DNA of 64,000 bases from Paracoccus sulfuroxidans (GTDB lineage Bacteria > Pseudomonadota > Alphaproteobacteria > Rhodobacterales > Rhodobacteraceae), in contig NZ_VLKU01000004.1 of the NCBI RefSeq assembly GCF_007830335.1, positions 124,001 to 188,000 of the forward strand. The letters run 5' to 3'. Shown one piece after another: positions 27,392 to 35,995 of this stretch. How positions within the stretch are numbered: position 1 is the stretch's first letter; each line of letters starts with the position of its first letter. The position numbers were made by a program, and so were the translations under genes. Below the pieces are notes generated by a model. The model ran no database searches. It was given only the letters and a program-made list of their open reading frames with translations, and had not been told where the DNA came from.

Positions 27392-28572
27392 CCAGCCGAC
27401 GCGCCTTTCTGATCGTCATGGATTCTGTCGGCATTGGCGGCGCGCCGGATGCCGACCAGTTCTTCAATGATGACCGCCCGGACACGGGGGCGAACACGCT
27501 GGCCCATATCGCCCGCGCGGCGCCGCTGAACATGCCGCACCTTGACGCTTTGGGCCTTGGCGCGGCCCTGCGCCTTGCCAGCGGCGAGGATGCGCCGGGT
27601 CTGGGCCGCCCGCCACAGGGCCTTTGGGGGGCGGCGACCGAGGTGTCGCGCGGCAAGGACACACCCTCGGGCCATTGGGAGCTGGCGGGCGTACCGGTGC
27701 CCTGGGCCTGGCACTATTTCCCCGACACGCATCCTGCCTTTCCGCCCGACCTCAGCGCCCGGATCGCCGCACTGGCGGGGACCGAGGGCATTCTGGGCGA
27801 CGAACACGCCTCGGGGACCGAGATCATCGCCCGGCTGGGCGACCGGCATCTGCAAAGCGGCTGGCCGATCTGCTATACTTCGGCTGACAGTGTGCTGCAG
27901 ATCGCCGCGCATGAAGAGGCCTTCGGCTTGCAGCGCCTTTATGATCTCTGCATCGAGGTGGCGAAGCTGGTCCATCCCCTGCGCGTGGGCCGGGTGATCG
28001 CGCGGCCGTTTCTGGGGCAGGGGGGCAGCTATGCCCGCACGCCCAACCGGCGCGACTTCGCGATTGCGCCGCCCTCGGACACGCTGCTGGACGTGGCGCA
28101 GGCCGCAGGCGCGCCGACCCATGCCATCGGCAAGATTGGCGACATCTTCTCGCATCGCGGGATCGACCGGCTGCACAAGGGGGCCTCGGACGCCGATCTG
28201 GCGCGACACTTGATCCGGCTGGCCGATGAGGCCGAAGAGGGCAGCCTGACCTTCGCCAATTTCGTCGAATTCGACAGCCTTTATGGCCATCGCCGCGACA
28301 TCAACGGCTATGCGCGCGCGCTGGAATGGTTCGACGGCATCGCCGGGCAGTTCCTTGCGCGCCTGCGCCCCGGCGATCTGGCGATCTTCACCGCCGATCA
28401 CGGCAACGACCCCAGTTGGAGCGGCACCGACCACACGCGCGAACGCGTGCCCGTGCTGGGCTGGGGCTATGGCGCGCGCGAGATCGGGCTGGTGGGTTTT
28501 GCGGATGTGGCGGCCTCGGTCGCGCAGCATCTGGGATTGCCCGCAATCGGGCCGGGAAGGGTATTTCTGTGA
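27388..28572 (+). CDS. deoB: Phosphopentomutase
   Basis: 394 residues from ATG 27388, which overlaps the deoA stop. Interconverts (deoxy)ribose 1- and 5-phosphates, linking nucleoside breakdown to central metabolism. It belongs to the alkaline phosphatase-like metalloenzymes: the Mn-binding and nucleophile regions are visible as MDSVGIGGAPDA (residues 11-22) and FTADHGNDPSWSGTDHTRE near the C-terminus. No deoC is present in the window to complete the route. Confidence 0.96.
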   Translation: MTSRRAFLIVMDSVGIGGAPDADQFFNDDRPDTGANTLAHIARAAPLNMPHLDALGLGAALRLASGEDAPGLGRPPQGLWGAATEVSRGKDTPSGHWELAGVPVPWAWHYFPDTHPAFPPDLSARIAALAGTEGILGDEHASGTEIIARLGDRHLQSGWPICYTSADSVLQIAAHEEAFGLQRLYDLCIEVAKLVHPLRVGRVIARPFLGQGGSYARTPNRRDFAIAPPSDTLLDVAQAAGAPTHAIGKIGDIFSHRGIDRLHKGASDADLARHLIRLADEAEEGSLTFANFVEFDSLYGHRRDINGYARALEWFDGIAGQFLARLRPGDLAIFTADHGNDPSWSGTDHTRERVPVLGWGYGAREIGLVGFADVAASVAQHLGLPAIGPGRVFL

Positions 28573-29531
28573 TGAAGAAGATTGAGCTTCACCTGCATCT
28601 GGAAGGCGCCGCACCCCCGGGGTTCATCCGTGGTCTGGCGGCGGAAAAGCATCAGGACCTGTCGGGCATCTTCGATGCGGATGGGAACTACACCTATCGC
28701 GATTTCAAGGACTTCCTGCGCGTCTATGAGGCCGCGACCTCGGTCCTGCAGGGACCGCGCGATTATGCGCGCCTGCTGGAGGAGGTGCTGGAGAATGCCG
28801 CCGAACATGGCGTCATCCATGCCGAGCTTTTCGTCTCGCCCGAGTTCTGCGGCGGGGCCGACCTGCACGCGTGGAAAGATCATCTGGCCGCCATGGAAGA
28901 GGTCGCACAGCGGATGGGGCGGCAGGGCATCTCCAGCCATGCCATCGTCACACCGATCCGCCATTTCGGGCCGGAACGTGCGCGCAAATCCGCAATCTGC
29001 GCGGCCGAGACCTCGGGCGGCTGGGTCACTGGCCTTGGCCTTGGCGGGGCCGAGGATGTGGGCAGGCCGCAGGATTTCGCCTGGTCCTACGACTGCGCGC
29101 GTGAGGCGGGCCTTGGCCTGACCATCCATGCCGGAGAGTGGTGCGGCCCGCAATCCATCCGCGATGCGCTGACACTGGGCGTGACCCGCATCGGCCACGG
29201 CGTCCGCGCCATCGAGGATCCGGCGCTGGTTCGCGATCTGGCCGAGCGTGAGATCACGCTGGAATGCTGTCCCGGCTCGAACATCGCGCTTGGGATCTAT
29301 ACCGACTGGCCCTCGCATCCCATTGCGCGACTGGCGGATGCGGGCGTGCGGGTGACGGTCTCGACCGATGATCCGCCGTTTTTCCACACCGACATGACGC
29401 GGGAATACGAACGGCTTTCCAGCGCATTCGGTTGGGCCGAGACCGAATTCACGCAGATGAACCTCTGGGCGGCGGACGCGGCCTTCTGTAATGACAGCAC
29501 AAAGACACGCCTGCGAAAGGAACTGGCATGA
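28572..29531 (+). CDS. add: Adenosine deaminase
   Basis: 319 residues from ATG 28572, sharing a base with the deoB stop (TGATG). Converts adenosine to inosine in purine salvage. Zinc ligands and active-site residues are in HLHLEG (H7, H9), TIHAGEW (His and catalytic Glu), GHGVRA and VSTDDPPFF. Length is at the short end for the family, as in other alphaproteobacteria. Overlaps upp by ATGA. Confidence 0.95.
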   Translation: MKKIELHLHLEGAAPPGFIRGLAAEKHQDLSGIFDADGNYTYRDFKDFLRVYEAATSVLQGPRDYARLLEEVLENAAEHGVIHAELFVSPEFCGGADLHAWKDHLAAMEEVAQRMGRQGISSHAIVTPIRHFGPERARKSAICAAETSGGWVTGLGLGGAEDVGRPQDFAWSYDCAREAGLGLTIHAGEWCGPQSIRDALTLGVTRIGHGVRAIEDPALVRDLAEREITLECCPGSNIALGIYTDWPSHPIARLADAGVRVTVSTDDPPFFHTDMTREYERLSSAFGWAETEFTQMNLWAADAAFCNDSTKTRLRKELA

Positions 29532-30163
29532 CCCAGCAGCACCTGACCGTCGTCAACCACCCGCTGGTCCAGCACAAGCTGACCATCATGCGCAACAAGC
29601 AGACCTCGACCGCCGGTTTTCGCAGACTTTTGCGCGAAATCAGTCTGCTCTTGGCCTATGAGGTCACGCGCGAGCTGGAGATGACCGAAACCACCATCGA
29701 GACCCCGCTTTGCGAAATGCAGGCCCCCACGCTGGAAGGGAAAAAACTGGCGCTGATCTCGATCCTGCGGGCCGGAAACGGGCTGATGGACGGGATTCTC
29801 GAACTGATTCCCGGCGCGCGCGTGGGCTTCATCGGCCTTTACCGCGACCCCGAGACGCTGAAGCCGGTGCAATATTACTCGAAGGTGCCGAACGCGTTGG
29901 ACGCCCGCATGACCATTGTCGTCGATCCGATGCTGGCCACCGGCAATTCCTCGGTCGCGGCGATCGATCTTCTGAAGCAGCAGGGCGCAAAAAACCTGCG
30001 ATTCCTGTGCCTTCTGGCCGCACCTGAAGGCGTGCAGCGGATGAAAGAGGCCCATCCCGACGTGCCGATCGTCACCGCCTCGCTGGATGAGCGGCTGGAC
30101 GATCACGGCTATATCTGGCCGGGTCTGGGCGACGCGGGCGACCGGATGTTCGGCACGAAATAA
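29528..30163 (+). CDS. upp: Uracil phosphoribosyltransferase
   Basis: 211 residues, normal length. Makes UMP from uracil and PRPP, the last step of the salvage path served by Cdd and DeoA. The PRPP loop [19 protein letters not shown] is near residues 134-152, and [16 protein letters not shown] is the other conserved block. It closes the five-gene operon cdd-deoA-deoB-add-upp, where every junction is an overlap. Confidence 0.96.
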   Translation: MTQQHLTVVNHPLVQHKLTIMRNKQTSTAGFRRLLREISLLLAYEVTRELEMTETTIETPLCEMQAPTLEGKKLALISILRAGNGLMDGILELIPGARVGFIGLYRDPETLKPVQYYSKVPNALDARMTIVVDPMLATGNSSVAAIDLLKQQGAKNLRFLCLLAAPEGVQRMKEAHPDVPIVTASLDERLDDHGYIWPGLGDAGDRMFGTK

Positions 30164-30180
30164 GCCGGAGTTAACGGCTT
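30162..30180 (+). terminator. Weak hairpin at the end of the nucleoside-salvage operon
   Basis: 6-bp stem AAGCCG/CGGCTT with loop GAGTTAA, starting in the upp stop codon; followed by CTTC rather than a true T-run, so termination efficiency is uncertain. Confidence 0.4.
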
Positions 30181-30232
30181 CTTCAGGGGATTGCGCTCAA
30201 ATCGGCTGGAAATGGTCGATTCGGGGGCAGGA

Positions 30233-31297
30233 ATGGCATGGGTTTTGCGGGCGCTGGCGGGTCTTCTGCTGCCGCTGGGGCAAGCATGGGCGGTTGAACC
30301 CGCACCGGCCGAGCTTCCCCCCGATGATTTCACCGCGCGGCAATATATCGACAGCACGGGCTGCGTGTTCCTGCGCGGGGAAACCGGACAATGGGCGCCG
30401 CGCGTGGCGCGGGATGGCTCGCAACTCTGCGGCTATCCGCCCTCGCTGTCCGCGCGTGGCCGGGCACCCGATCCGGCACTGGCCGACAAGGCACAACGTG
30501 GCCGCGCCGATCAGGTCGAGCAGGTGCTGAATGAGCTGGTCATCACCAACCTGAAACCGGGAGAGCTTGGCTCGGACGCGCGCCCGCGCGAGGCGCTGAC
30601 CGATCACGGGCCCGAGCCCGCGCCGCAGGGCCCGCTGGACGAGTTGAAGGCCGAGATCAGTGCTTCGGCCGAGGTTCGCCAGCAGATGGCGGCCGGGATC
30701 AAGCCGAACCTGCGCCTTTGCGAGCTTCTGGGATATGATGGCAAGCGCATTCGGCCCGAGGAGGGCGATCTGGGCCGTGACCCGACGCAGGGATTCTGTG
30801 GCTCTCTGCCGCAGGCCGATCTGGCCCGGCTGGCCTTTGCGCGCCCCGCTGGCAGTGCGGTGTCGACAGCGCCTGACGTCGCGAAAACAGCCTTGGTTGA
30901 GCCTGTCGCCACGGCTCGCCCCAAGCCAAGGGCAGAACGCACGCCCGCGACGCGGGTTGCTGCGGCTGAGGCCCCGCACAAACGGGCAGAGGGCGCGCGC
31001 CCCGCGCCGGTACGCGAGGTCACCAAACCGACCCCATCGCAGGTGCCCGCGGCCCTATCCCGCATCCCGCCCGGCGCACGCTTTGTCTATGTCGGCAGCT
31101 ATTCGGTCCAGACGAATGCCGAGGCGACCGGACGCCGCGTCCTGCAGATGGGCCTGCCGGTATCGCGCGCGGTTCAGGTCCAGCCCGGACGCGACGTGCA
31201 GGTCGTGATCGCCGGTCCTTTCGAGGGGCGCGAGGCCGTGGTTCGCGCGCTCGACCAGATCCGCAAGGCGGGGTTTTCGGATGCCTATGCCCGGTAA
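30233..31297 (+). CDS. SPOR-domain exported protein
   Basis: 354 residues if ATG 30233 is used, giving a good signal peptide (MAWVLRALAGLLLPLGQAWA); ATGs at 30191 and 30212 are alternatives. The middle is low-complexity and charged. The C-terminal 75 residues (ARFVYVGSYSVQTNAEATGR through VVIAGPFEGREAVVRALDQIRKAGF) form a SPOR domain, which binds glycan strands lacking stem peptides, usually at division sites. No enzymatic domain is seen. Convergent with the following gene, with 4 bases between stops. Confidence 0.8.
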   Translation: MAWVLRALAGLLLPLGQAWAVEPAPAELPPDDFTARQYIDSTGCVFLRGETGQWAPRVARDGSQLCGYPPSLSARGRAPDPALADKAQRGRADQVEQVLNELVITNLKPGELGSDARPREALTDHGPEPAPQGPLDELKAEISASAEVRQQMAAGIKPNLRLCELLGYDGKRIRPEEGDLGRDPTQGFCGSLPQADLARLAFARPAGSAVSTAPDVAKTALVEPVATARPKPRAERTPATRVAAAEAPHKRAEGARPAPVREVTKPTPSQVPAALSRIPPGARFVYVGSYSVQTNAEATGRRVLQMGLPVSRAVQVQPGRDVQVVIAGPFEGREAVVRALDQIRKAGFSDAYAR

Positions 31298-31301
31298 GGG
31301 G

Positions 31302-32321
31302 TCACTGGTCGCAGATTTCCTGCAGGGCCAGCCAGTCGCGGTCACTCAGGACCGGGCGTGGAATTTCGGTGCGGAAGGGATCGGCCTCGATCAGCCCCAG
31401 AACGGCCTCTCCGGTCGGGTCGAGCGAGCGGGCATAAGGCTCGCTGGAGACACCCGCCTCGGCGAAGCGCTTCAGCAAGGGCTCGTCCTCGGGGCGCGGG
31501 GCAGCGGTGGACAGCAGGCGCTCGCCATAACCCTGCAGGGCATTTTCGGGCAGTTTGCCGGTTGTCATCAGATGGAAGGTCGCACGGGGACCGGCATAGC
31601 GCAACGCATCCAGCATCGGGTCATTGGCCGTAGCGGCGGCCACGGCGGCAAGAATATGGCCTGCGGCGGCTTCGGGCGATTGTTGACCGGCGATCAGATC
31701 TTCACCGATGATGGTGATATTGCCGGGCAGGGTGCGGGCGTCACGCAAGGTGGTCGGCAGGATGAAGATTTCGGCACCGGGGGTGATCAGCCGCTCGGCC
31801 AGCGCCTTGCGGACCACATCGCCAGCCGGGCGCGAGCAGGCCGCGCCGGTGGTCTTCGACATTTCGCTGAGGATTATCCGGCCGATTTCGTGCCGCTGTG
31901 CCGGGGGCGCGACGCTTGCGGCATGGCGGACCAGCGCGGGCGGGACCCAGAACACGCCGACGATGGCCATGGCGATGGCCGCGCTCAGCATCATGCCGCT
32001 GCGCAAACGGCCGGGATGAGGTTTGCGCGCCTCGATCGCGCGATGAATCCGCGCGATGGCCGAGATCATCAGCTCATCCTCGATCTCAAGCTCTTCGTCG
32101 GATTCGGCCCCGCCGGGGGCATAGACCGCCGGGTGCTTGCCGGGGTTCAGGCGTGTGACAGCCGCCAGCGACCAATGCGCCAGCGGCGTTTCCGAACGGG
32201 GATCTGTCAGCACCAGCGTCGCATCACCGAAGGACACGATGACGTCGCGCAGGCGCGCCTGCGGCGTTTCCCGCCAGATGCCCGAGGATTCAAGTCTCTG
32301 AAACTGGTTAAGCGCCGTCAT
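31302..32321 (-). CDS. Hypothetical single-helix membrane protein
   Basis: 339 residues from ATG at 32321; the open frame runs on to 32387, but a promoter-like pair lies at 32354-32381, so the inner start is preferred. A cytoplasmic-type N-terminal half (LRDVIVSFGDATLVLTDPRS; an acidic EEELEIEDE stretch) is followed by one membrane helix at about residues 125-150 and a soluble C-terminal half (AEIFILPTTLRDARTLPG; QSPEAAAGHILAAVAAA). The latter has the layout of a degenerate M48-peptidase-like region but no HExxH. Function unknown. It lies downstream of rpoH. Confidence 0.7.
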   Translation of the reverse strand: MTALNQFQRLESSGIWRETPQARLRDVIVSFGDATLVLTDPRSETPLAHWSLAAVTRLNPGKHPAVYAPGGAESDEELEIEDELMISAIARIHRAIEARKPHPGRLRSGMMLSAAIAMAIVGVFWVPPALVRHAASVAPPAQRHEIGRIILSEMSKTTGAACSRPAGDVVRKALAERLITPGAEIFILPTTLRDARTLPGNITIIGEDLIAGQQSPEAAAGHILAAVAAATANDPMLDALRYAGPRATFHLMTTGKLPENALQGYGERLLSTAAPRPEDEPLLKRFAEAGVSSEPYARSLDPTGEAVLGLIEADPFRTEIPRPVLSDRDWLALQEICDQ

Positions 32322-32353
32322 CCCCGCGCGAAGGCCCCCGCTGCATTTTCCCA

Positions 32354-32381
32354 AGCATATGCGAAGGCATCGCAGGGTCAA
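32354..32381 (-). promoter_or_regulatory. Candidate sigma-70 promoter for the gene at 31302-32321
   Basis: On the minus strand TTGACC (32381-32376) and TATGCT (32359-32354) with a 16-base spacer; the expected start is about 25 bases upstream of ATG 32321. Confidence 0.45.
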
Positions 32382-32450
32382 CTGCACCCATATCCCGCCC
32401 GTCAGGCCTGTCCCAGCCCCGATCTGCGCCGAAGCGCCCGGAAAGCGCCC

Positions 32451-33356
32451 TCAGGCGTCTTCCGGAACGTTCATCCCCCGCTCGCGCGCAAGCTCGCGAA
32501 TGCGGTTTTGCAGCTTGTCGAAGGCGCGGACCTCGATCTGGCGGATGCGCTCGCGCGAGACCTCGTAGCGCAGCGACAGATCTTCCAGCGTCATCGGATC
32601 ATCGCGCAGGCGACGCTCCATCAGGATGTCCTTTTCGCGGTCGTTCAGCACATCCATGGCCGACAGCAGCATCTCGCGCCGGGTCGACAGCTCATCGGCC
32701 TCCTCAAAGGCGGCGGCCTGATCGGCGTCCTCATCCTCCAGCCAGTCCTGCCATTGCGCGGTGGATTCGCCGTCGCCCGAGCCGATCGTGGCGTTCAGCG
32801 AGGCGTCGCCCCCCGACAGGCGGCGGTTCATGTCGATGACGTCGCGCTCGGTTACATTCAGGTCATGCGCGATCTGGGCGACGTTTTCGGGGCGCAGATC
32901 GCCCTCTTCCAGCGCGCCCAGCTTGGACTTGGCCTTGCGCAGGTTGAAGAACAGCTTCTTCTGCGCCGAGGTCGTGCCCATTTTCACCAGCGACCAGGAC
33001 CGCAGGATATATTCCTGGATCGAGGCGCGGATCCACCACATCGCATAGGTGGCCAGACGGAAGCCCTTTTCAGGGTCGAAGCGCTTGACTGCCTGCATGA
33101 GACCGACGTTCGCCTCCGAGATCACCTCGGCCTGCGGCAGGCCGTAGCCGCGATAGCCCATGGCGATCTTGGCGGCCAGACGCAGGTGGCTGGTCACAAG
33201 ACGCTGCGCCGCCTCGGGGTCTTCGTGATCGACCCAGGCCTTGGCCAGCATGTATTCCTCTTCGGGTTCCAGCAGGGGAAACTTCCGGATTTCCTGCAGG
33301 TAACGGTTCAGCCCCTGTTCAGGACTGGGCGCGGGAAGGTTCGTATAGTTTGCCAT
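32451..33356 (-). CDS. rpoH: RNA polymerase sigma-32 factor (heat shock)
   Basis: 301 residues. RpoH directs RNA polymerase to heat-shock and related stress promoters. Region 2 is complete (RLVTSHLRLAAKIAMGYRGYGLP; RLATYAMWWIRASIQEYILRSWSLVK), the diagnostic RpoH box is QKKLFFNLRKAKSKL at about residues 131-145, and region 4.2 is LEDLSLRYEVSRERIRQIEVRAFDKLQ. AAAAGGG lies in front of ATG 33356. Rhodobacterales often carry two rpoH genes; this one cannot be told apart from the window alone. A small stem (33369-33387) precedes the ribosome site. A probable target promoter is upstream of hsp20. Confidence 0.95.
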   Translation of the reverse strand: MANYTNLPAPSPEQGLNRYLQEIRKFPLLEPEEEYMLAKAWVDHEDPEAAQRLVTSHLRLAAKIAMGYRGYGLPQAEVISEANVGLMQAVKRFDPEKGFRLATYAMWWIRASIQEYILRSWSLVKMGTTSAQKKLFFNLRKAKSKLGALEEGDLRPENVAQIAHDLNVTERDVIDMNRRLSGGDASLNATIGSGDGESTAQWQDWLEDEDADQAAAFEEADELSTRREMLLSAMDVLNDREKDILMERRLRDDPMTLEDLSLRYEVSRERIRQIEVRAFDKLQNRIRELARERGMNVPEDA

Positions 33357-33411
33357 CTCATCCCTTTTCCCGCCACTTCGGGGCGGGCAAATGTGAACGC
33401 GCGGCGTTCAG

Positions 33412-34446
33412 TCAGGTTCCTGACGCGTCGGCGCGCAATGTTTCCAGAAGCGCTGCCATATCTTGGGGCAGCGGACTGTCGAAGGCCAGCGTCTCGCCGC
33501 TGACCGGGTGCGTAAAGCCCAGGTGGGCTGCGTGAAGCGCCTGCCGTGGGAAGGTTGCGATCGCCTGGGCCGCCTGATCGCCAAGGGCGCGGGCCGAGGC
33601 GCGTTTAGCGCTACCATACACCGGATCGCCGATCAGACCCAATCCCGCGTAGGCCATATGCACGCGGATTTGATGGGTCCGCCCGGTCTCAAGCTGGCAT
33701 TCGACCAGCATGGCCGAGGGCGGAGTGCCGAAACTCTCCTGCACCCGCGCGCGCGTCACGGCGTGGCGGCCGCGCGCAAAGCTGACCGCCTGTTTCTGCC
33801 GGTCCGAAGGGTGGCGCCCCAGCATCGTGGTGATGCGCAGGGTGCCGCCCGGCTCGAAGGCAAGCCCCGGCAGGCCGCGCAGGCGCGGGTCGCCCGCATC
33901 GATGGCCCCATGCGCCAGCGCCAGATAGCGCCTTTGCGCGCTGTGGTCGTGGAACTGCTGCGCCAGCCCCTGATGGGCCAGATCGGTCTTGGCCACGACC
34001 AGAAGCCCCGAGGTGTCCTTGTCGATCCGGTGCACGATGCCCGGCCGTGCCATGCCGCCGATGCCCGACAGGCTGTCGCGGCAATGGGCCAGCAGCGCAT
34101 TGACCAGCGTGCCGCTGGGCGAGCCGGGGGCAGGGTGAACCACCATCCCGGCAGGCTTGTCGATGACGATCAGCGCGTCATCCTCATAGGCGACGACCAG
34201 CGGGATATCCTCGGGCGCGGCCTCAAGGGGGGCGGGTTCGTCCAGGCGGATGAGGAAACTCTGGCCGCCCTGCACCCGCGTCTTGACGTCGGTGACGGTG
34301 CCTGCGGGCCCGCTGACCGCGCCCTCGGCGATCAGGCGCGACAGGCGAGAGCGCGAAAGTGCGGCTTCCTCTGGCGCAGCAAGCGCCAGCGCCTTATCAA
34401 GCCGATCGGACAGACCGTCAGGAATGGTGATGATGACTTCTGGCAT
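33412..34446 (-). CDS. RluA-family 23S rRNA pseudouridine synthase
   Basis: 344 residues from ATG at 34446. RluA/RluC/RluD enzymes isomerise uridines of large-subunit rRNA. An N-terminal S4-like RNA-binding domain (LDKALALAAPEEAALSRSRLSRLIAEGAV) precedes the catalytic domain, where GIVHRIDKDTSGLLVVAKTD contains the catalytic aspartate in HRIDKDTSG; ECQLETGRTHQIRVHMA follows. It is most like RluD (helix 69), but the exact site is not certain. Its start codon overlaps, head to head, that of the gene at 34445. Confidence 0.93.
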   Translation of the reverse strand: MPEVIITIPDGLSDRLDKALALAAPEEAALSRSRLSRLIAEGAVSGPAGTVTDVKTRVQGGQSFLIRLDEPAPLEAAPEDIPLVVAYEDDALIVIDKPAGMVVHPAPGSPSGTLVNALLAHCRDSLSGIGGMARPGIVHRIDKDTSGLLVVAKTDLAHQGLAQQFHDHSAQRRYLALAHGAIDAGDPRLRGLPGLAFEPGGTLRITTMLGRHPSDRQKQAVSFARGRHAVTRARVQESFGTPPSAMLVECQLETGRTHQIRVHMAYAGLGLIGDPVYGSAKRASARALGDQAAQAIATFPRQALHAAHLGFTHPVSGETLAFDSPLPQDMAALLETLRADASGT

Positions 34447-34750
34447 GGACCGGAATGATAAGCGTGAAAACGGATCCGAGGAAGCGCTGCCGATGCTGCG
34501 CTGGCTGCGGCTTCTGGTGACGTCGCTGGCCGTGGTGATGGGCGTTGGCATCATCGCCATCGTGGCCCTGCTTTGGCTGCGTCTGGGCGAGCGTCCGCTG
34601 CCCGAACTGCCACCCCAGATCGCCCTTCCCGAAGGAGAGAGCGCCGCCGCCGTCACCTTCGCCCGCGACTGGCTGGTCGTGGTGACCGACAGCGGCAAGG
34701 TGCTGCTTTACGATCACCAGGGCAAGCTGCGCGAGGAAGTGCAGCCCTAG
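34445..34750 (+). CDS. Small membrane protein, DUF6476-like
   Basis: 101 residues from ATG 34445; ATG 34493, ten bases after GAGGA, is an alternative that would remove 16 residues. A short polar N-terminus is followed by one membrane helix (LRLLVTSLAVVMGVGIIAIVALLWL) and a C-terminal region, LPPQIALPEG ... VTFARDWLVVVTDSGKVLLYD, that resembles one beta-propeller blade. I recall this layout as DUF6476 of Rhodobacterales. It is squeezed between oppositely oriented genes: CATG holds both start codons at the left, and CTAG holds both stop codons at the right. Confidence 0.75.
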   Translation: MDRNDKRENGSEEALPMLRWLRLLVTSLAVVMGVGIIAIVALLWLRLGERPLPELPPQIALPEGESAAAVTFARDWLVVVTDSGKVLLYDHQGKLREEVQP

Positions 34751-34989
34751 GCCTTCGCCTCCAGCGCGTCCAGACGGGCGCGCAGCTCGGCGTTTTCCGT
34801 CCGGGCCTTGATGGCCATTTCGCGCACGGCTTCGAACTCTTCGCGGGTGACAAAGTCACGCTCGGCCAGCCAACGGTCGATCCAGCCGTTGAACGCGGTC
34901 TGCGCCTCATCCTTGGCGCCCTGAGCCACGCCCATCGCATTGGTCATCAGCTTGGAGAAATCGTCGAAGATACTGTTCTTGGCGGTCAT
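34747..34989 (-). CDS. ubiK: UbiK-family ubiquinone biosynthesis accessory factor
   Basis: 80 residues. UbiK (YqiC/BMFP family) is a trimeric coiled-coil accessory factor helping ubiquinone biosynthesis enzymes. The protein has an amphipathic N-terminal half (FDDFSKLMTNAMGVAQGAKDEA) and a C-terminal coiled coil (REEFEAVREMAIKARTENAELRARLDALEAK), the family pattern. AAAGGCC lies upstream of the start. Its stop overlaps the stop of the convergent gene. Confidence 0.88.
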   Translation of the reverse strand: MTAKNSIFDDFSKLMTNAMGVAQGAKDEAQTAFNGWIDRWLAERDFVTREEFEAVREMAIKARTENAELRARLDALEAKA

Positions 34990-35113
34990 AGCAGGCCTTT
35001 CGGGTCGATACGCCCCTTTATATGGAGGCAGAATGGCACAGGTTCAATGACAGGCTTGTAGGTTGACACCCGGATGCGCGCGCCTAGGCTGCGCCCGCCA
35101 AACCGAGGACCGC

Positions 35114-35995
35114 ATGATCCCTTTTCCGCAGATTTCGCCCGAGATTTTCACCATCCACCTTTTCGGCATGGATTTTTCGCTGCGCTGGTACGCGCTGGCC
35201 TATCTGGTCGGGCTGATCCTCGGCTGGCGCATTCTGGTCGGGTTGATGCGCCGTCCGCGCCTTTGGGGTGACGGCGCGCCCATGCGCCCCGAACAGGTCG
35301 AGGAATTGCTGACCTGGGTCATCGCGGGCGTCGTGCTGGGCGGTCGTCTGGGCTTCGTGCTGTTCTATGAGCGCGAGTACTACATGGCCAATCCGGGCCA
35401 GATCCTGCAGATCTGGCAGGGCGGCATGTCCTTCCACGGCGGGTTCCTGGGGGTCGTCATCGCCTCGTGGATCTATTGCCGCCGCCACGGGATCGCGCCG
35501 CTGCGGCTGGCCGACGGGTTGGCGGTCGCGACGCCGATCGGTCTGGGGCTGGGTCGGGTCGCGAATTTCATCAATGGTGAGCTGTGGGGCCGCCCGACCG
35601 ACGCACCCTGGGGCGTGATCTTCCCTGGCGAGGCCGCGCAGAACTGTCCGGGTGTCGAGGGGCTGTGCGCCCGCCATCCCAGCCAGCTTTATGAGGCCGG
35701 GCTGGAGGGCGTGTTGCTGGCGATCATCCTGTTCGCGGTCGTCCGCACAGGCGGGCTGCGGCGACCGGGCCTTGCCCTTGGCATCTTTGTCGCGGGCTAT
35801 GGCATCAGCCGCTTCATCGTCGAATTCTTCCGTCAGGCCGACGCGCAATTCATCACGCCCGACAATCCGCTGGGCCATGTACTGGGCGGCCCGGTCTGGG
35901 GCATCACCCGCGGGCAGGAGCTGTCGCTGCCGATGATCGCCGTCGGCATCATCTTCGTCATTCTGGCGCTGAGGCGGCCAGCGGTGCCCGCATGA
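35114..35995 (+). CDS. lgt: Prolipoprotein diacylglyceryl transferase
   Basis: 293 residues from ATG 35114, giving the conserved start [14 protein letters not shown]. Lgt transfers diacylglycerol from phosphatidylglycerol to the lipobox cysteine of prelipoproteins, the first step of lipoprotein maturation, in the inner membrane. Seven helices are predicted. Conserved blocks are [13 protein letters not shown] with the essential His, and the Lgt signature [14 protein letters not shown]. At least three lipoprotein substrates are encoded in the window (5719, 20638, 63563). Overlaps the next gene by ATGA. Confidence 0.96.
   Translation: MIPFPQISPEIFTIHLFGMDFSLRWYALAYLVGLILGWRILVGLMRRPRLWGDGAPMRPEQVEELLTWVIAGVVLGGRLGFVLFYEREYYMANPGQILQIWQGGMSFHGGFLGVVIASWIYCRRHGIAPLRLADGLAVATPIGLGLGRVANFINGELWGRPTDAPWGVIFPGEAAQNCPGVEGLCARHPSQLYEAGLEGVLLAIILFAVVRTGGLRRPGLALGIFVAGYGISRFIVEFFRQADAQFITPDNPLGHVLGGPVWGITRGQELSLPMIAVGIIFVILALRRPAVPA

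Noticed and set aside
33369..33387. Hairpin before rpoH as a terminator of the pseudouridine synthase gene
   Set aside because: On the minus strand it is followed by AAAAGGG (the rpoH ribosome site), not by a T-run.
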